A stretch of DNA of 14,663 bases from assembly GCA_035528995.1 (NCBI GenBank), contig DATKXO010000129.1:1-14663 (forward strand). Reading direction: 5' to 3'. The translations under genes were made by a program, and so were the position numbers. This document shows positions 9,201-14,573 of this stretch, one piece after another; position 1 is the stretch's first letter; every line of letters begins with the position of its first letter. The DNA comes from DATKXO01 sp035528995 (GTDB taxonomy: Bacteria; Planctomycetota; Phycisphaerae; UBA1845). The notes under the pieces were generated by a model that saw only the letters and a list, made by a program, of their open reading frames with translations, was not told where the DNA came from and did no database searches.

Positions 9201-9370
9201 GCCATGCCGTGCCCTTCCGCGAACACCGGCACCATGATCGGCGAGATGTCCGGAAAGGCGTCCACCGGCATCCGCCGGTATTCGTACGCCCCGTAGGCCA
9301 GCAACGCGGCGATCGCCAGAACCACCAGGCCCTTGGCCTTCAGGGATGTCTCAATCACTCGGTCGATCAT
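6269..9370 (-). CDS. czcA: Heavy-metal efflux RND pump, CzcA/CusA family
   Basis: The 1033-residue product is a full-length inner-membrane proton/cation antiporter of the HME-RND family, which moves metal ions from the periplasm or cytoplasm out through a tripartite channel. The N terminus (first membrane helix about 14-30, then the RRMPVDAFPDISP motif typical of CzcA/CusA) and the C terminus (LFVLPAVYGW) are intact. The fourth membrane helix holds GDGAIVMVEN at 409-418; Asp410 and Glu417 match the proton-relay residues of CzcA (D408, E415). The first Asp of the CzcA 'DFG' motif is replaced by Ala404. GVEGKMFSPMAF is another family mark. The three methionines of the CusA cleft correspond to Tyr619, Glu669 and Ile735, and a HPHP stretch (613-616) lies beside the first, so a divalent cation such as Zn, Co, Cd or Ni is more likely than Cu/Ag. 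The start has a strong ribosome site (GAAGGA) 7-8 bases upstream. It is the last gene of the operon, 101 bp after the fusion-protein gene. Confidence 0.95.
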   Translation of the reverse strand: MIDRVIETSLKAKGLVVLAIAALLAYGAYEYRRMPVDAFPDISPIMVPVFAEGHGMAPEEMERLVTYPIESAMNGLPGVTQIKSTSAFGMAVVYVYFEDGIDIYFARQLVGERLASAAAELPEMDEPPMLGPISTGLGQIFIYYLTLDENADTEGKAPNTYLRELNDWVVKFQLQTVPGVTDILSIGGHVLQYQIRVDPDALLRYHLSLEDLVEAVRANNKNVGGQFLVLGSEESLVRGLGLVGDLEAIADIPIRVEDGVAVRVSDVAEVAYGDEIRRGVVTRNGEREVVSGMVLKLFGENTSEVIERLYEKVESVRASLPEGVSLVPYYEQAELVEQATWTVKKALLLGGLLVLLTLIAFLGNLRTAFIVALALPVCALVAVICMGLNGISANLMSLGGIAIAIGMLGDGAIVMVENIYRHLNDGANAGKEKSAVILAAAREVGRPIVFSIGIIITVFLPIFTLEGVEGKMFSPMAFTIAFALGGSILTALIAAPVLSALLLRQGRHEEFVLLTKLKGVYRRLLVGAMRHKVAVIGFAFVAFAASAGVLPFIGTEFIPTLEEGSILIGVTMAPSISLEKATDTVMKLERRIGAHPEVAEVISRVGRPEAGSHPHPVNYAEIHVELEPLATWTRFGNKQELVGALSEELSSWPGIQLNFTQPIQNAFDELLSGIKAQLAIKLFGEDLEILRDKANEISAAIEDVPGLVDLSVEQSFGQPQVQIVADRAACSRYGIAVEQIQEMVELGVGGEVVDTLYLHTRRYGIHVRFKEDRRVSPETIGNLLVHTNDGALIPLSQVAEVKEVVGPIQVNREKNQRRWIVQGNVRGRDMGGVIADIQRRIADEVELPAGYFVEYGGQFENQQRAMSRLSIIVPVVVAIVFVMLWMSFGTTRHALIVIVNVPLALIGGVFGLLVSGEYLSVPASVGFIALFGIAVQNGVVLVSYLNELRARGKPLAECLIDGALLRLRPVLMTACTTVLGLLPLLLAHGMGAEVQRPLAVVVVFGLTTSTLLTLFVLPAVYGWLEGRRDAVRA

Positions 9371-9471
9371 CTCGATTCCTTCGGGAATCCCCCTGTGCCC
9401 GACGCATCTGCGAGGGCGTCATTGATCCCGCCCGCGAACGAACCCGCCGGCGGTCGGCTATCGTGCCTGTC

Positions 9472-11214
9472 TTAGTGACCGTGCCCCGCGTGTGCCCCCA
9501 GTCCGCTGGTCACGATCTTGGCCTTCAGCTCAAACGCCCCCGCGACCACGAACCGATCACCCGCCGACAAACCGGACAACACCTCGACGTGACGCGCGTC
9601 GCTTCGCCCCAGCGACACGGGAACGGCCTCCAGCCCGTGCCCCTCATCCACGAACACGACCGTCTCACCCTCCATGCGCTGCACGGCACTCTTGGGAATG
9701 ACGACGGATGCCTCGTTTTCATCGCCCGACAGTTCCGCGTTCACAAACAGCCCGGGGCGCCACCGCAGATCGGGATTCGGCAGGACCATCCGCGCCAGAG
9801 CCGTCCGCGTCGCCTCATCGACGATCGGCGCGATGAACGACACCGTCCCCTGCGCAGCCATGCCGTCGGGCGTGGATATCCACACGGCCTGGCCCTTCTT
9901 CACCTGTGGAAGGTCTTTCTGGAACACGCTGATGTCCACCCACACGGACCGAAGGTCCGCGACGGTGAACGCGTCCGCGTCGTCGCCGTGCTTCTCGCCC
10001 AGCGTCAGGTGCCTCTCGATGACCACCCCGTCGAACGGCGCCCGAAGGGGATACCAGGCCAGCTTCTCCTCGGTCGGCGGCGCAGGACCGCCGTCGTCCT
10101 CACTGCCTTGCCCCCCCTGATGCCCGGCGCAGCCCTTGCAGTTCGGATCGGTGCACACCGCCGCATCCTGCCCCTCGTCCGTCTGTCGTTGAGCCAGAAG
10201 CTCCAGCCCTTTGATGTCTTCGGCCGTCAGCCCCGACACGTACAGGCGCCGCTCCGCCCCTTTGAGTTCCATCTTGCGGACCTGTTGGGCCCGTTGGGCC
10301 TCCGCCAGCTCGCGCCGGACGTTGAACTGGACGTTGTCCTGCGCCGCGGCGTACAGCGCCTCGGCCTTCTTGTACGCGGCCTCCGCCGCCTGGTACTCCC
10401 GCTCGCTGACCACCTTCTTCTCGAACAGCGGCTTCTGCCGGTCGTAGGCCGCCTTGGCGAAGGCCACCTCGGCATACGCGGACACCAGGGCGCTGCGGTT
10501 GTCGCCCATCGCGATGCCGTTCATGTCGCGCAGGACTTCCAGCGACGGCGCCGTCTTCAGAACCTCCACCAGACGCAGCGTGTTGTCGTGCACCTCCTGC
10601 GCCCGGGTGAAATCGATCGTGCAACAGCCGACCTCGGCCCACCTGACCAGATAGTCGACCTTCGCCTCTCCGAGTTCCGCGCTCTCCAGCCAGGCCAGAA
10701 TATCCCCCGCCTCGACCGCGTCGCCGACGCTCTTGAGAACCTCCCGAACGATGCCCGGCGCTCGCGGCACGACGTGGGCCACCAGGTCGCCGTTCAAAAC
10801 AACCTTGCCCGGCAGACGGATCCGATTCGCGATCGTCCCAACCGAAGCGGTCGCCAGCTCCACGCCGAACTCGGCCCGCTCCTGCTCGCTGAGTTCGACC
10901 ACCCACTCCTCGGCGTGATCGGCGTGATCACCGTGATCAGCGCCATCGCCGTGTCCGGATTCCGCCTCCTCCTCGGCATGCGCATGACCCGCATGCGGAT
11001 CCGGCTGGCCGTGATTGTCCTCGACAGCGTCGTCGCCCCCGTGATCGTGCCCGTCGGCGTCACCCTCCGAATGCTCGTCCTCAACGGTGCCGTGCTCGTG
11101 CGGCTCCACCTGCTGCGCGCCCCGCATCGAGGCCGCGGTGCGCACGCCCACCAAGCCGCCCCCAAGAACCACGACCGCAACCATCGAACCCAGTAACGCA
11201 AGTGTCCTTCTCAT
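9472..11214 (-). CDS. czcB: Metal-efflux membrane fusion protein (CzcB-like) with His-rich N terminus
   Basis: This is the periplasmic adaptor linking the RND pump to the outer-membrane channel. The ATG at 11214 gives 580 residues and has GGAGGG seven bases upstream; the open frame reaches to 11352 but the extra residues are Arg-rich and lack a signal. Residues 4-24 are an uncleaved anchor or signal helix. Residues 38-100 hold 13 His among Asp/Glu/Gly, a metal-binding stretch. The lipoyl-like/barrel-sandwich domain starts about 130 (LPGKVVLNGD, HVVPRAPGIVREV), then a long alpha-hairpin (about 180-340), the second lipoyl half (RAPFDGVVIERH about 391), the beta-barrel (about 420-500) and the membrane-proximal domain. 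An insertion at 354-365 carries CTDPNCKGCAGH (Cys354, Cys359, Cys362, His365), a possible metal site, and the protein ends HAGHGH. Such extra His and Cys content fits capture of Zn/Ni/Co-type ions in the periplasm; the ion itself cannot be read from the sequence. Confidence 0.93.
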   Translation of the reverse strand: MRRTLALLGSMVAVVVLGGGLVGVRTAASMRGAQQVEPHEHGTVEDEHSEGDADGHDHGGDDAVEDNHGQPDPHAGHAHAEEEAESGHGDGADHGDHADHAEEWVVELSEQERAEFGVELATASVGTIANRIRLPGKVVLNGDLVAHVVPRAPGIVREVLKSVGDAVEAGDILAWLESAELGEAKVDYLVRWAEVGCCTIDFTRAQEVHDNTLRLVEVLKTAPSLEVLRDMNGIAMGDNRSALVSAYAEVAFAKAAYDRQKPLFEKKVVSEREYQAAEAAYKKAEALYAAAQDNVQFNVRRELAEAQRAQQVRKMELKGAERRLYVSGLTAEDIKGLELLAQRQTDEGQDAAVCTDPNCKGCAGHQGGQGSEDDGGPAPPTEEKLAWYPLRAPFDGVVIERHLTLGEKHGDDADAFTVADLRSVWVDISVFQKDLPQVKKGQAVWISTPDGMAAQGTVSFIAPIVDEATRTALARMVLPNPDLRWRPGLFVNAELSGDENEASVVIPKSAVQRMEGETVVFVDEGHGLEAVPVSLGRSDARHVEVLSGLSAGDRFVVAGAFELKAKIVTSGLGAHAGHGH

Positions 11215-11272
11215 TCGTCTACCCTCCGCCAGCCATCGGGATCGCATTCGTACCCTGTCGACGCCACCACAA

Positions 11273-11434
11273 TCACAGCAGAAACGCGGCGGCCGTCTGC
11301 AGCGCCAGATCCCTGAAAAAAGTCTCCAAGCCCGCACCCTCGCCCGGCACACACCCGCCGACGAAAGCCATCACCACCGCCATTGCGAGCACAAGTGCCG
11401 TCACGTCTCGTCGATAGCGTCGCTTGCTCATCAT
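11273..11434 (-). CDS. Small lipoprotein of the efflux operon (53 residues)
   Basis: This short gene lies in the gap between the outer-membrane factor and fusion-protein genes. Its ATG (11434-11432) overlaps the TGA stop of the outer-membrane factor gene (11433-11431) as ATGA, a hallmark of translational coupling, and GAGGA lies about 6 bases before the start. The product begins MMSKRRYRRDVTALVLAMAV, a basic n-region and hydrophobic core, and reaches a lipobox VGGC with lipidation at Cys28. The mature part has only about 26 residues (VPGEGAGLETFFRDLALQ, then TAAAFLL), which can form one amphipathic helix. It stops 58 bp before the fusion-protein start. No family is recognised; a role in assembling or stabilising the efflux complex at the membrane is inferred only from position and lipidation. 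A start at the second ATG (11431) would change little. Confidence 0.72.
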   Translation of the reverse strand: MMSKRRYRRDVTALVLAMAVVMAFVGGCVPGEGAGLETFFRDLALQTAAAFLL

Positions 11435-12963
11435 TCTCCGTCCTCTTCAAACCGGAAGCCCCCGTCGTCGCCCATCGTTTCGCCTTCGAGCTCGGCCTTG
11501 ATGGACGACAGCGGCAAACCAGCCGCCCTCTCCAGCTCCGGCACCTTGGTCGCCGCGGCCTGAGCAGCCCTCACGTAACGACTTCGGCTCGCCAGATAGA
11601 AACGTTCGGCTTCCAGAACCGCCAGGAAGGACGCCCGCCCCGCGCGATACGACTCCCGTGAAAGCTCCAGGTTCGCCTCCGCCAGCGGGATCGCCCGGGC
11701 CCGATACGCCTCCGCCAGCCTCCACGCCGTCAGCGCCCCGTCCACCGCCGCCCGAACCTCCTGCACCACCGCACGATCGAGGGCCTCCAGCGTCTTCCTG
11801 GCCTGCTGACAGGCATACTCCGCCTTGGCGATCTGAGCCTGATTCTGGTCGAAGATCGGAAGCTCGATGTCCAGGCTGGGCCCGATGATGAAGTCCATGC
11901 TCTGACCGCGTTCGCTGCGAGGTTGGATGCTGGGTGCCGTCAACCCGCCGTTCGCGATCGACGCGCGGGCCGTGTCCGCCAGGATGTCGCGCCCCTCTTC
12001 ACGCTCTCGTGCCTCCCGTTCCAGACCGACGCCGATCTCCACCGCCGGAAACAAGCGCCACCGCTCCTCCTGCAGACGTGCCTCCGCGACCGACACCATC
12101 TGCCGAGCGGCTTGAATGTCCAGCCGCTGCCTGCGTGCCAACTCGATCACGCCCTCTGGATCCGGAACTTGCGGCGGAACATCGGGAAGGCCGTCGAGCA
12201 GCACCAGTTCGTCTGCATCGCCCCCGATTCCCAGAAGTGCCGCCAGCCCCCGGCGAGCGTCGGAAGCACCCAGACGGGCGGCCTCCACCGCCAGCTCCGC
12301 CTCCAACGCAAAGCTCCGCGAGAGATTGACCTCCAGCTCGGCGGCCTCCCCCGCCTGCTGCCGCGCCAGCGCCAGCTCCAGCAGGCTCCGGGCAATCCCG
12401 TGGTTCTCCACCGCGATGTGATGCAGTCCGTCCGCGCCGACCGCCTCGAAGTACGTCACTTTCGCGTCCGTGGCCAGATCGGCCGCCTCCCGGGCGAGTT
12501 CCAGAACCGCCCGATCAAGTGACCGTTCCGCAGCGCGTCTGCGCGCCGGTATCTGCCACAGGTCGGCAATGTTCTGAGCCAGCGCGCCTTCCAGGTTGAC
12601 CAGGCCGCCGCCCGCCGGGAGCTGAACCGAGATGCCCAACGACGGGTTCGACAGAAGCCCCGCCTGCACCACGTCCGCACGGGCCATGCCCACGTTCATG
12701 AACGCCGCCTGTAAGCCCGGGTTGTTCAACAGGCATATCCGAGCCGCCTCGTCGGAAGTCAGACCGTCGACCAGCAGCTCCTGCACGAGGCCTTCGACCC
12801 GCTCTTCCTCTTCCGGCCGGTACACCTGTGTCTGCCCCGTCGCCTCCGTGACGTGTCGGCCGGCCCGCTCGTAGTCCAGCCGCGGGTTCACGGTGGCGCA
12901 GCCACAGAGCACAACGACAAACGATGTGCTCCACCTCACGAGATGCCGCGTTGTCTGGTACAT
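11431..12963 (-). CDS. czcC: Outer-membrane efflux channel lipoprotein, TolC/CzcC family
   Basis: The product is 510 residues from the ATG at 12963, near the family's usual length. The N terminus (MYQTTRHLVRWSTSFVVVLC then GC) is a lipoprotein signal with lipobox LCGC and lipidation at Cys22, as in many outer-membrane factors. Two long alpha-helical OEP-type repeats follow. The first contains LLNNPGLQAAFMNVGMARAD and a pattern of NPSLGISVQLP strand residues. The second contains RRQRLDIQAARQMVSVAEAR, FIIGPSLDIELPIFDQNQA and SYRAGRASFLAVLEAER; these are classic TolC-family motifs. It would form a trimeric channel connecting the adaptor and pump to the outside. The open frame extends upstream to 13041 but only the 12963 start yields a signal peptide; the ribosome site is weak (GGGA about 9 bases upstream). 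The next gene overlaps its stop codon as ATGA. Confidence 0.93.
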   Translation of the reverse strand: MYQTTRHLVRWSTSFVVVLCGCATVNPRLDYERAGRHVTEATGQTQVYRPEEEERVEGLVQELLVDGLTSDEAARICLLNNPGLQAAFMNVGMARADVVQAGLLSNPSLGISVQLPAGGGLVNLEGALAQNIADLWQIPARRRAAERSLDRAVLELAREAADLATDAKVTYFEAVGADGLHHIAVENHGIARSLLELALARQQAGEAAELEVNLSRSFALEAELAVEAARLGASDARRGLAALLGIGGDADELVLLDGLPDVPPQVPDPEGVIELARRQRLDIQAARQMVSVAEARLQEERWRLFPAVEIGVGLEREAREREEGRDILADTARASIANGGLTAPSIQPRSERGQSMDFIIGPSLDIELPIFDQNQAQIAKAEYACQQARKTLEALDRAVVQEVRAAVDGALTAWRLAEAYRARAIPLAEANLELSRESYRAGRASFLAVLEAERFYLASRSRYVRAAQAAATKVPELERAAGLPLSSIKAELEGETMGDDGGFRFEEDGE

Positions 12964-13040
12964 GTGAGGTATTCCCAACTTCTTCCGACAGGAGTTTTGT
13001 CCGGGCCCGACCCCGGCATTCGCAGCCGAAGCGCAGCCCA

Positions 13041-13068
13041 ATTATCGCACAGATCACGCCGCTGGAAA
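13041..13068 (-). promoter_or_regulatory. Possible internal promoter before the outer-membrane factor gene
   Basis: On the minus strand TTTCCA (13068-13063) and GATAAT (13046-13041) are separated by 16 bases, a fair match to sigma-70-type boxes. It would start transcription about 70 bases before the outer-membrane factor ATG and just after the small His/Cys protein gene, allowing the three-component pump to be made without that protein. The -35 box matches the consensus at four of six positions, and no operator-like palindrome was seen next to it. Confidence 0.3.
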
Positions 13069-13075
13069 TCGGGAA

Positions 13076-13423
13076 TCAGATCAGCAGTGGGATGTCGCTC
13101 GAGGGGAAAGGCAGTTGCAGACGCTGCCGAAACGCACCGGCTTGTCTTGCATCAGCGGTCGCGTCCAGCCGCGGATCAACGGGGGACGGGGTCGGCAAAG
13201 CGGCCTCAGCCCAGACGCCGACCACGTCGGCTTGCGGCCTGGCTTGCGGCGCCGCTTGTGCCACGGCCGGCTCGTCACACGGATCGTCCGGGCATGCGTC
13301 CTCGTGACCGCGATCGGCCGAGTGATCGTCGGCGCAAGCATGGTCCACCAGACCGGCCACGCACAACGCCGGCAGCACCAGCAGACTCCAGACCGTAAGC
13401 AATACGCCGATCTTCCGCCTCAT
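13076..13423 (-). CDS. Small secreted His/Cys/Asp-rich protein, first gene of the efflux operon
   Basis: The 115-residue product starts with a signal peptide (MRRKIGVLLTVWSLLVLPAL, cleavage probably near the CVAG at 21-24). Just after it comes a dense metal-ligand stretch at about 28-52 with His28, Cys30, His34, His40, Cys44 and Cys49 among Asp/Glu. The middle is Ala/Pro-rich and low in complexity, and the protein ends in a hydrophobic tail (RLQLPFPSSDIPLLI). No enzyme motif is present. Small exported proteins rich in His or Cys ahead of CzcCBA-type genes could be periplasmic metal chaperones or sensors; that is an inference from composition and position. The gap to the outer-membrane factor gene is 112 bp on the same strand. 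The ribosome site is poor. A possible TTGACT/AAGAAT box pair with 17-base spacing lies so close to the ATG that the transcript would be nearly leaderless, so I do not annotate it. Confidence 0.8.
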   Translation of the reverse strand: MRRKIGVLLTVWSLLVLPALCVAGLVDHACADDHSADRGHEDACPDDPCDEPAVAQAAPQARPQADVVGVWAEAALPTPSPVDPRLDATADARQAGAFRQRLQLPFPSSDIPLLI

Positions 13424-13736
13424 TGTTTCTCATTCTTGTTGGCCGCGGCATGAGAGTCAACGCCTGCCGCGTAACACGTGCGCAACACCGAACGCCACCA
13501 CCGACCCAAATACGGCTTCAGGCTCCCGAAAACCTGCACTGCCGAACAGAATCCGCTCCAACCGCTCGTCCAAACCGACTGACTCAAATGGATTACCGAC
13601 AACGGATGCCCAGTGTAGTGTCTCATTGAGATTGCATCGGAACGAGCCGCGAACTTCAGTTCGCGCGGACGCTAAAACGGCGATGACGCCCCAAATTGGC
13701 GTTGATCGAACGACGCGGCATTTCTGAGACACTACA
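13424..13736. other. Upstream region of the efflux operon, no confident gene
   Basis: This stretch of about 310 bases separates the efflux operon from the cytochrome gene. Its distal part is the inverted-repeat element described separately (13612-13738). The proximal part, 13424-13611, should hold the operon's control region, but I see no clear operator palindrome and no convincing promoter. Two minus-strand open frames cross it (starting at 13732 and 13626), yet both begin inside the inverted-repeat element, have mixed third-position composition and lack a ribosome site, so they are not annotated as genes. Confidence 0.5.
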
Positions 13737-13738
13737 CT
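13612..13738. mobile_element. 127-bp MITE-like element with perfect 14-bp terminal inverted repeats
   Basis: The left end agtgtagtgtctca (13612-13625) is the exact reverse complement of the right end tgagacactacact (13725-13738). A TA dinucleotide lies at the same depth in both arms (13616-13617 and 13733-13734), as would be expected if a Tc1/IS630-type element ending GTGTCTCA had inserted at a TA and duplicated it. The interior carries an 8-bp hairpin (13648-13655 with 13658-13665) and no transposase, so it is a non-autonomous element or the remnant of one. Its right arm covers two bases of the cytochrome gene's stop codon. Whether it is mobile depends on finding other copies in the genome, which cannot be done from this window. 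Confidence 0.5.
13648..13665. repeat. Palindromic hairpin inside the inverted-repeat element
   Basis: cgcgaact (13648-13655) pairs perfectly with agttcgcg (13658-13665) across a 2-base spacer. The near-continuous palindrome could be a protein-binding site or simply the internal hairpin common in MITEs. It lies about 230 bases upstream of the first efflux gene. Confidence 0.6.
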
Positions 13739-14252
13739 AGCCCGATGTCGGTGGAACCTGCCGAAAAGCGCTGTGACAGGCGTTGCACGTGGCCGTGATC
13801 TGATCCAGCGCGCCTCGCACGCTCGGCAGGTCCTTTGCTTCCGCGTGGTGCTCCAGCAGAACGGCCTGGCTGTGCAGCTTGGCGGTCAGCTTGTCGAACA
13901 CCTCCCGTTCTGCGGCCGCAAGCTCGTAATCCGGCGCCGCATCCGTGATCCCCGCCGAGGTCTCGGCCAGAGATCGGGCGATGACCGCGATCTCATCCAT
14001 GTGCCGCTCCCGCTCGGAGCTCACGTCCATCTCCTGCGGCAGTCGATCGAGCGTCAAGCCGCTCAGGTCCTCCATCACCTCCTCCAGCCGCTCGCTGTGA
14101 ACGGCGTGCAGGGCCGGCTCGCCCGTGTTGAGCATCTGCCGCTCGTACCGCTGCCGCGGCGTCGGTGCGCAGCAAACCTGCAGGCCAACCAGCAAGCCGA
14201 CTCCCCCAACGACCACCGCCCGAAACACCCAGGATCGATCTGAACCGGACAT
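13737..14252 (-). CDS. Exported class II cytochrome c (c'/c-556-like)
   Basis: The 171-residue product has a single haem c motif CNACH (Cys156, Cys159, His160) near the C terminus, followed by SAFR, the usual arrangement in four-helix-bundle cytochromes c' and c-556 (in class I cytochromes the motif is N-terminal). An N-terminal hydrophobic segment (12-26) exports it; Cys27-Cys28 follow it, but LQVCC is a poor lipobox, so lipidation is uncertain. Met40 in the first helix could be the sixth haem ligand as in c-556. The ATG at 14252 is chosen because GGAGGAG lies about 6-7 bases upstream and the signal begins there; the open frame goes on to 14306. The last residues (QVPPTSG) and stop lie at the edge of the inverted-repeat element. 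It probably acts as a periplasmic electron carrier or gas/stress-binding protein. A link to the efflux operon 313 bp downstream is not shown. Confidence 0.88.
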   Translation of the reverse strand: MSGSDRSWVFRAVVVGGVGLLVGLQVCCAPTPRQRYERQMLNTGEPALHAVHSERLEEVMEDLSGLTLDRLPQEMDVSSERERHMDEIAVIARSLAETSAGITDAAPDYELAAAEREVFDKLTAKLHSQAVLLEHHAEAKDLPSVRGALDQITATCNACHSAFRQVPPTSG

Positions 14253-14335
14253 GTGTACTCCTCCACTCTCGACCCGGCGCGCCGCCATGACAGACCGGCC
14301 GGCCACCGGCCGCTCCAGCGCCGCACCCGGAACGC

Positions 14336-14363
14336 TTTATACGTGCCCGCGCCCCACACGCAA
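14336..14363 (-). promoter_or_regulatory. Probable promoter of the cytochrome gene
   Basis: On the minus strand TTGCGT (14363-14358) and TATAAA (14341-14336) are 16 bases apart. Transcription would start near 14329 and leave a leader of about 77 bases before the cytochrome ATG at 14252. In such GC-rich sequence an isolated TATAAA at the right distance is noteworthy. Confidence 0.45.
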
Positions 14364-14442
14364 GCCGCAGGCGCACAGCCCTTCCATCCCGCTTTCTGCA
14401 CCGCAAAAGCCGCAATCCCCCGGCCGCGAGGCCTGCCCGCTA

Positions 14443-14470
14443 TTGCCCGCCCGCCCTCGTCAATTAGAAT
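14443..14470 (+). promoter_or_regulatory. Probable promoter of the gene starting at 14574
   Basis: TTGCCC (14443-14448) and TAGAAT (14465-14470) are 16 bases apart on the plus strand, in the only AT-rich patch of the region. Transcription would begin about 14477 and give a leader of just under 100 bases. Confidence 0.4.
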
Positions 14471-14573
14471 GGGGGAAATTCACCGCATAGCGTGTGCGGA
14501 CACCCTCGAACCGGGCTGGAGTCCATCGCCCGGCCGGAACGCTCTGCTGCCGGTTGGAACTGGGAACTCACCC

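Larger units (their letters stand above)
14253..14573. other. Divergent intergenic region with two promoter candidates
   Basis: About 320 bases separate the cytochrome gene (minus strand) from the gene starting at 14574 (plus strand). One promoter-like box pair faces each way, as described separately. The rest is GC-rich with short self-complementary runs around 14295-14312 (ccggccggccaccggccg), and I see no RNA gene or further coding sequence. Confidence 0.5.

Noticed and set aside
9346..11196. 616-residue plus-strand open frame opposite the fusion-protein gene
   Set aside because: Same reason: it is Arg/His/Leu-rich without domain motifs, while the minus strand encodes a complete CzcB-like protein with a ribosome site.
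11215..11352. N-terminal extension of the fusion protein to 11352
   Set aside because: The extra 46 residues are Arg/Cys-rich, overlap the small lipoprotein gene in another frame and lack a ribosome site, whereas 11214 has GGAGGG and a proper membrane-anchor start.
13432..13460. TTGACT/AAGAAT box pair just upstream of the small His/Cys gene
   Set aside because: Spacing is 17 bases, but transcription would begin only one or two bases before the ATG. Without independent support I do not annotate a leaderless promoter here.
13420..13626. 68-residue minus-strand frame whose TGA overlaps the ATG of the small His/Cys protein gene
   Set aside because: The ATGA overlap is attractive, but the frame starts inside the inverted-repeat arm, lacks a ribosome site, has mixed third-position composition and no recognisable motif.
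13457..13732. 91-residue minus-strand frame crossing the inverted-repeat element
   Set aside because: It begins in the right arm and reads through the hairpin and the left arm; such frames arise by chance in MITE-like repeats.
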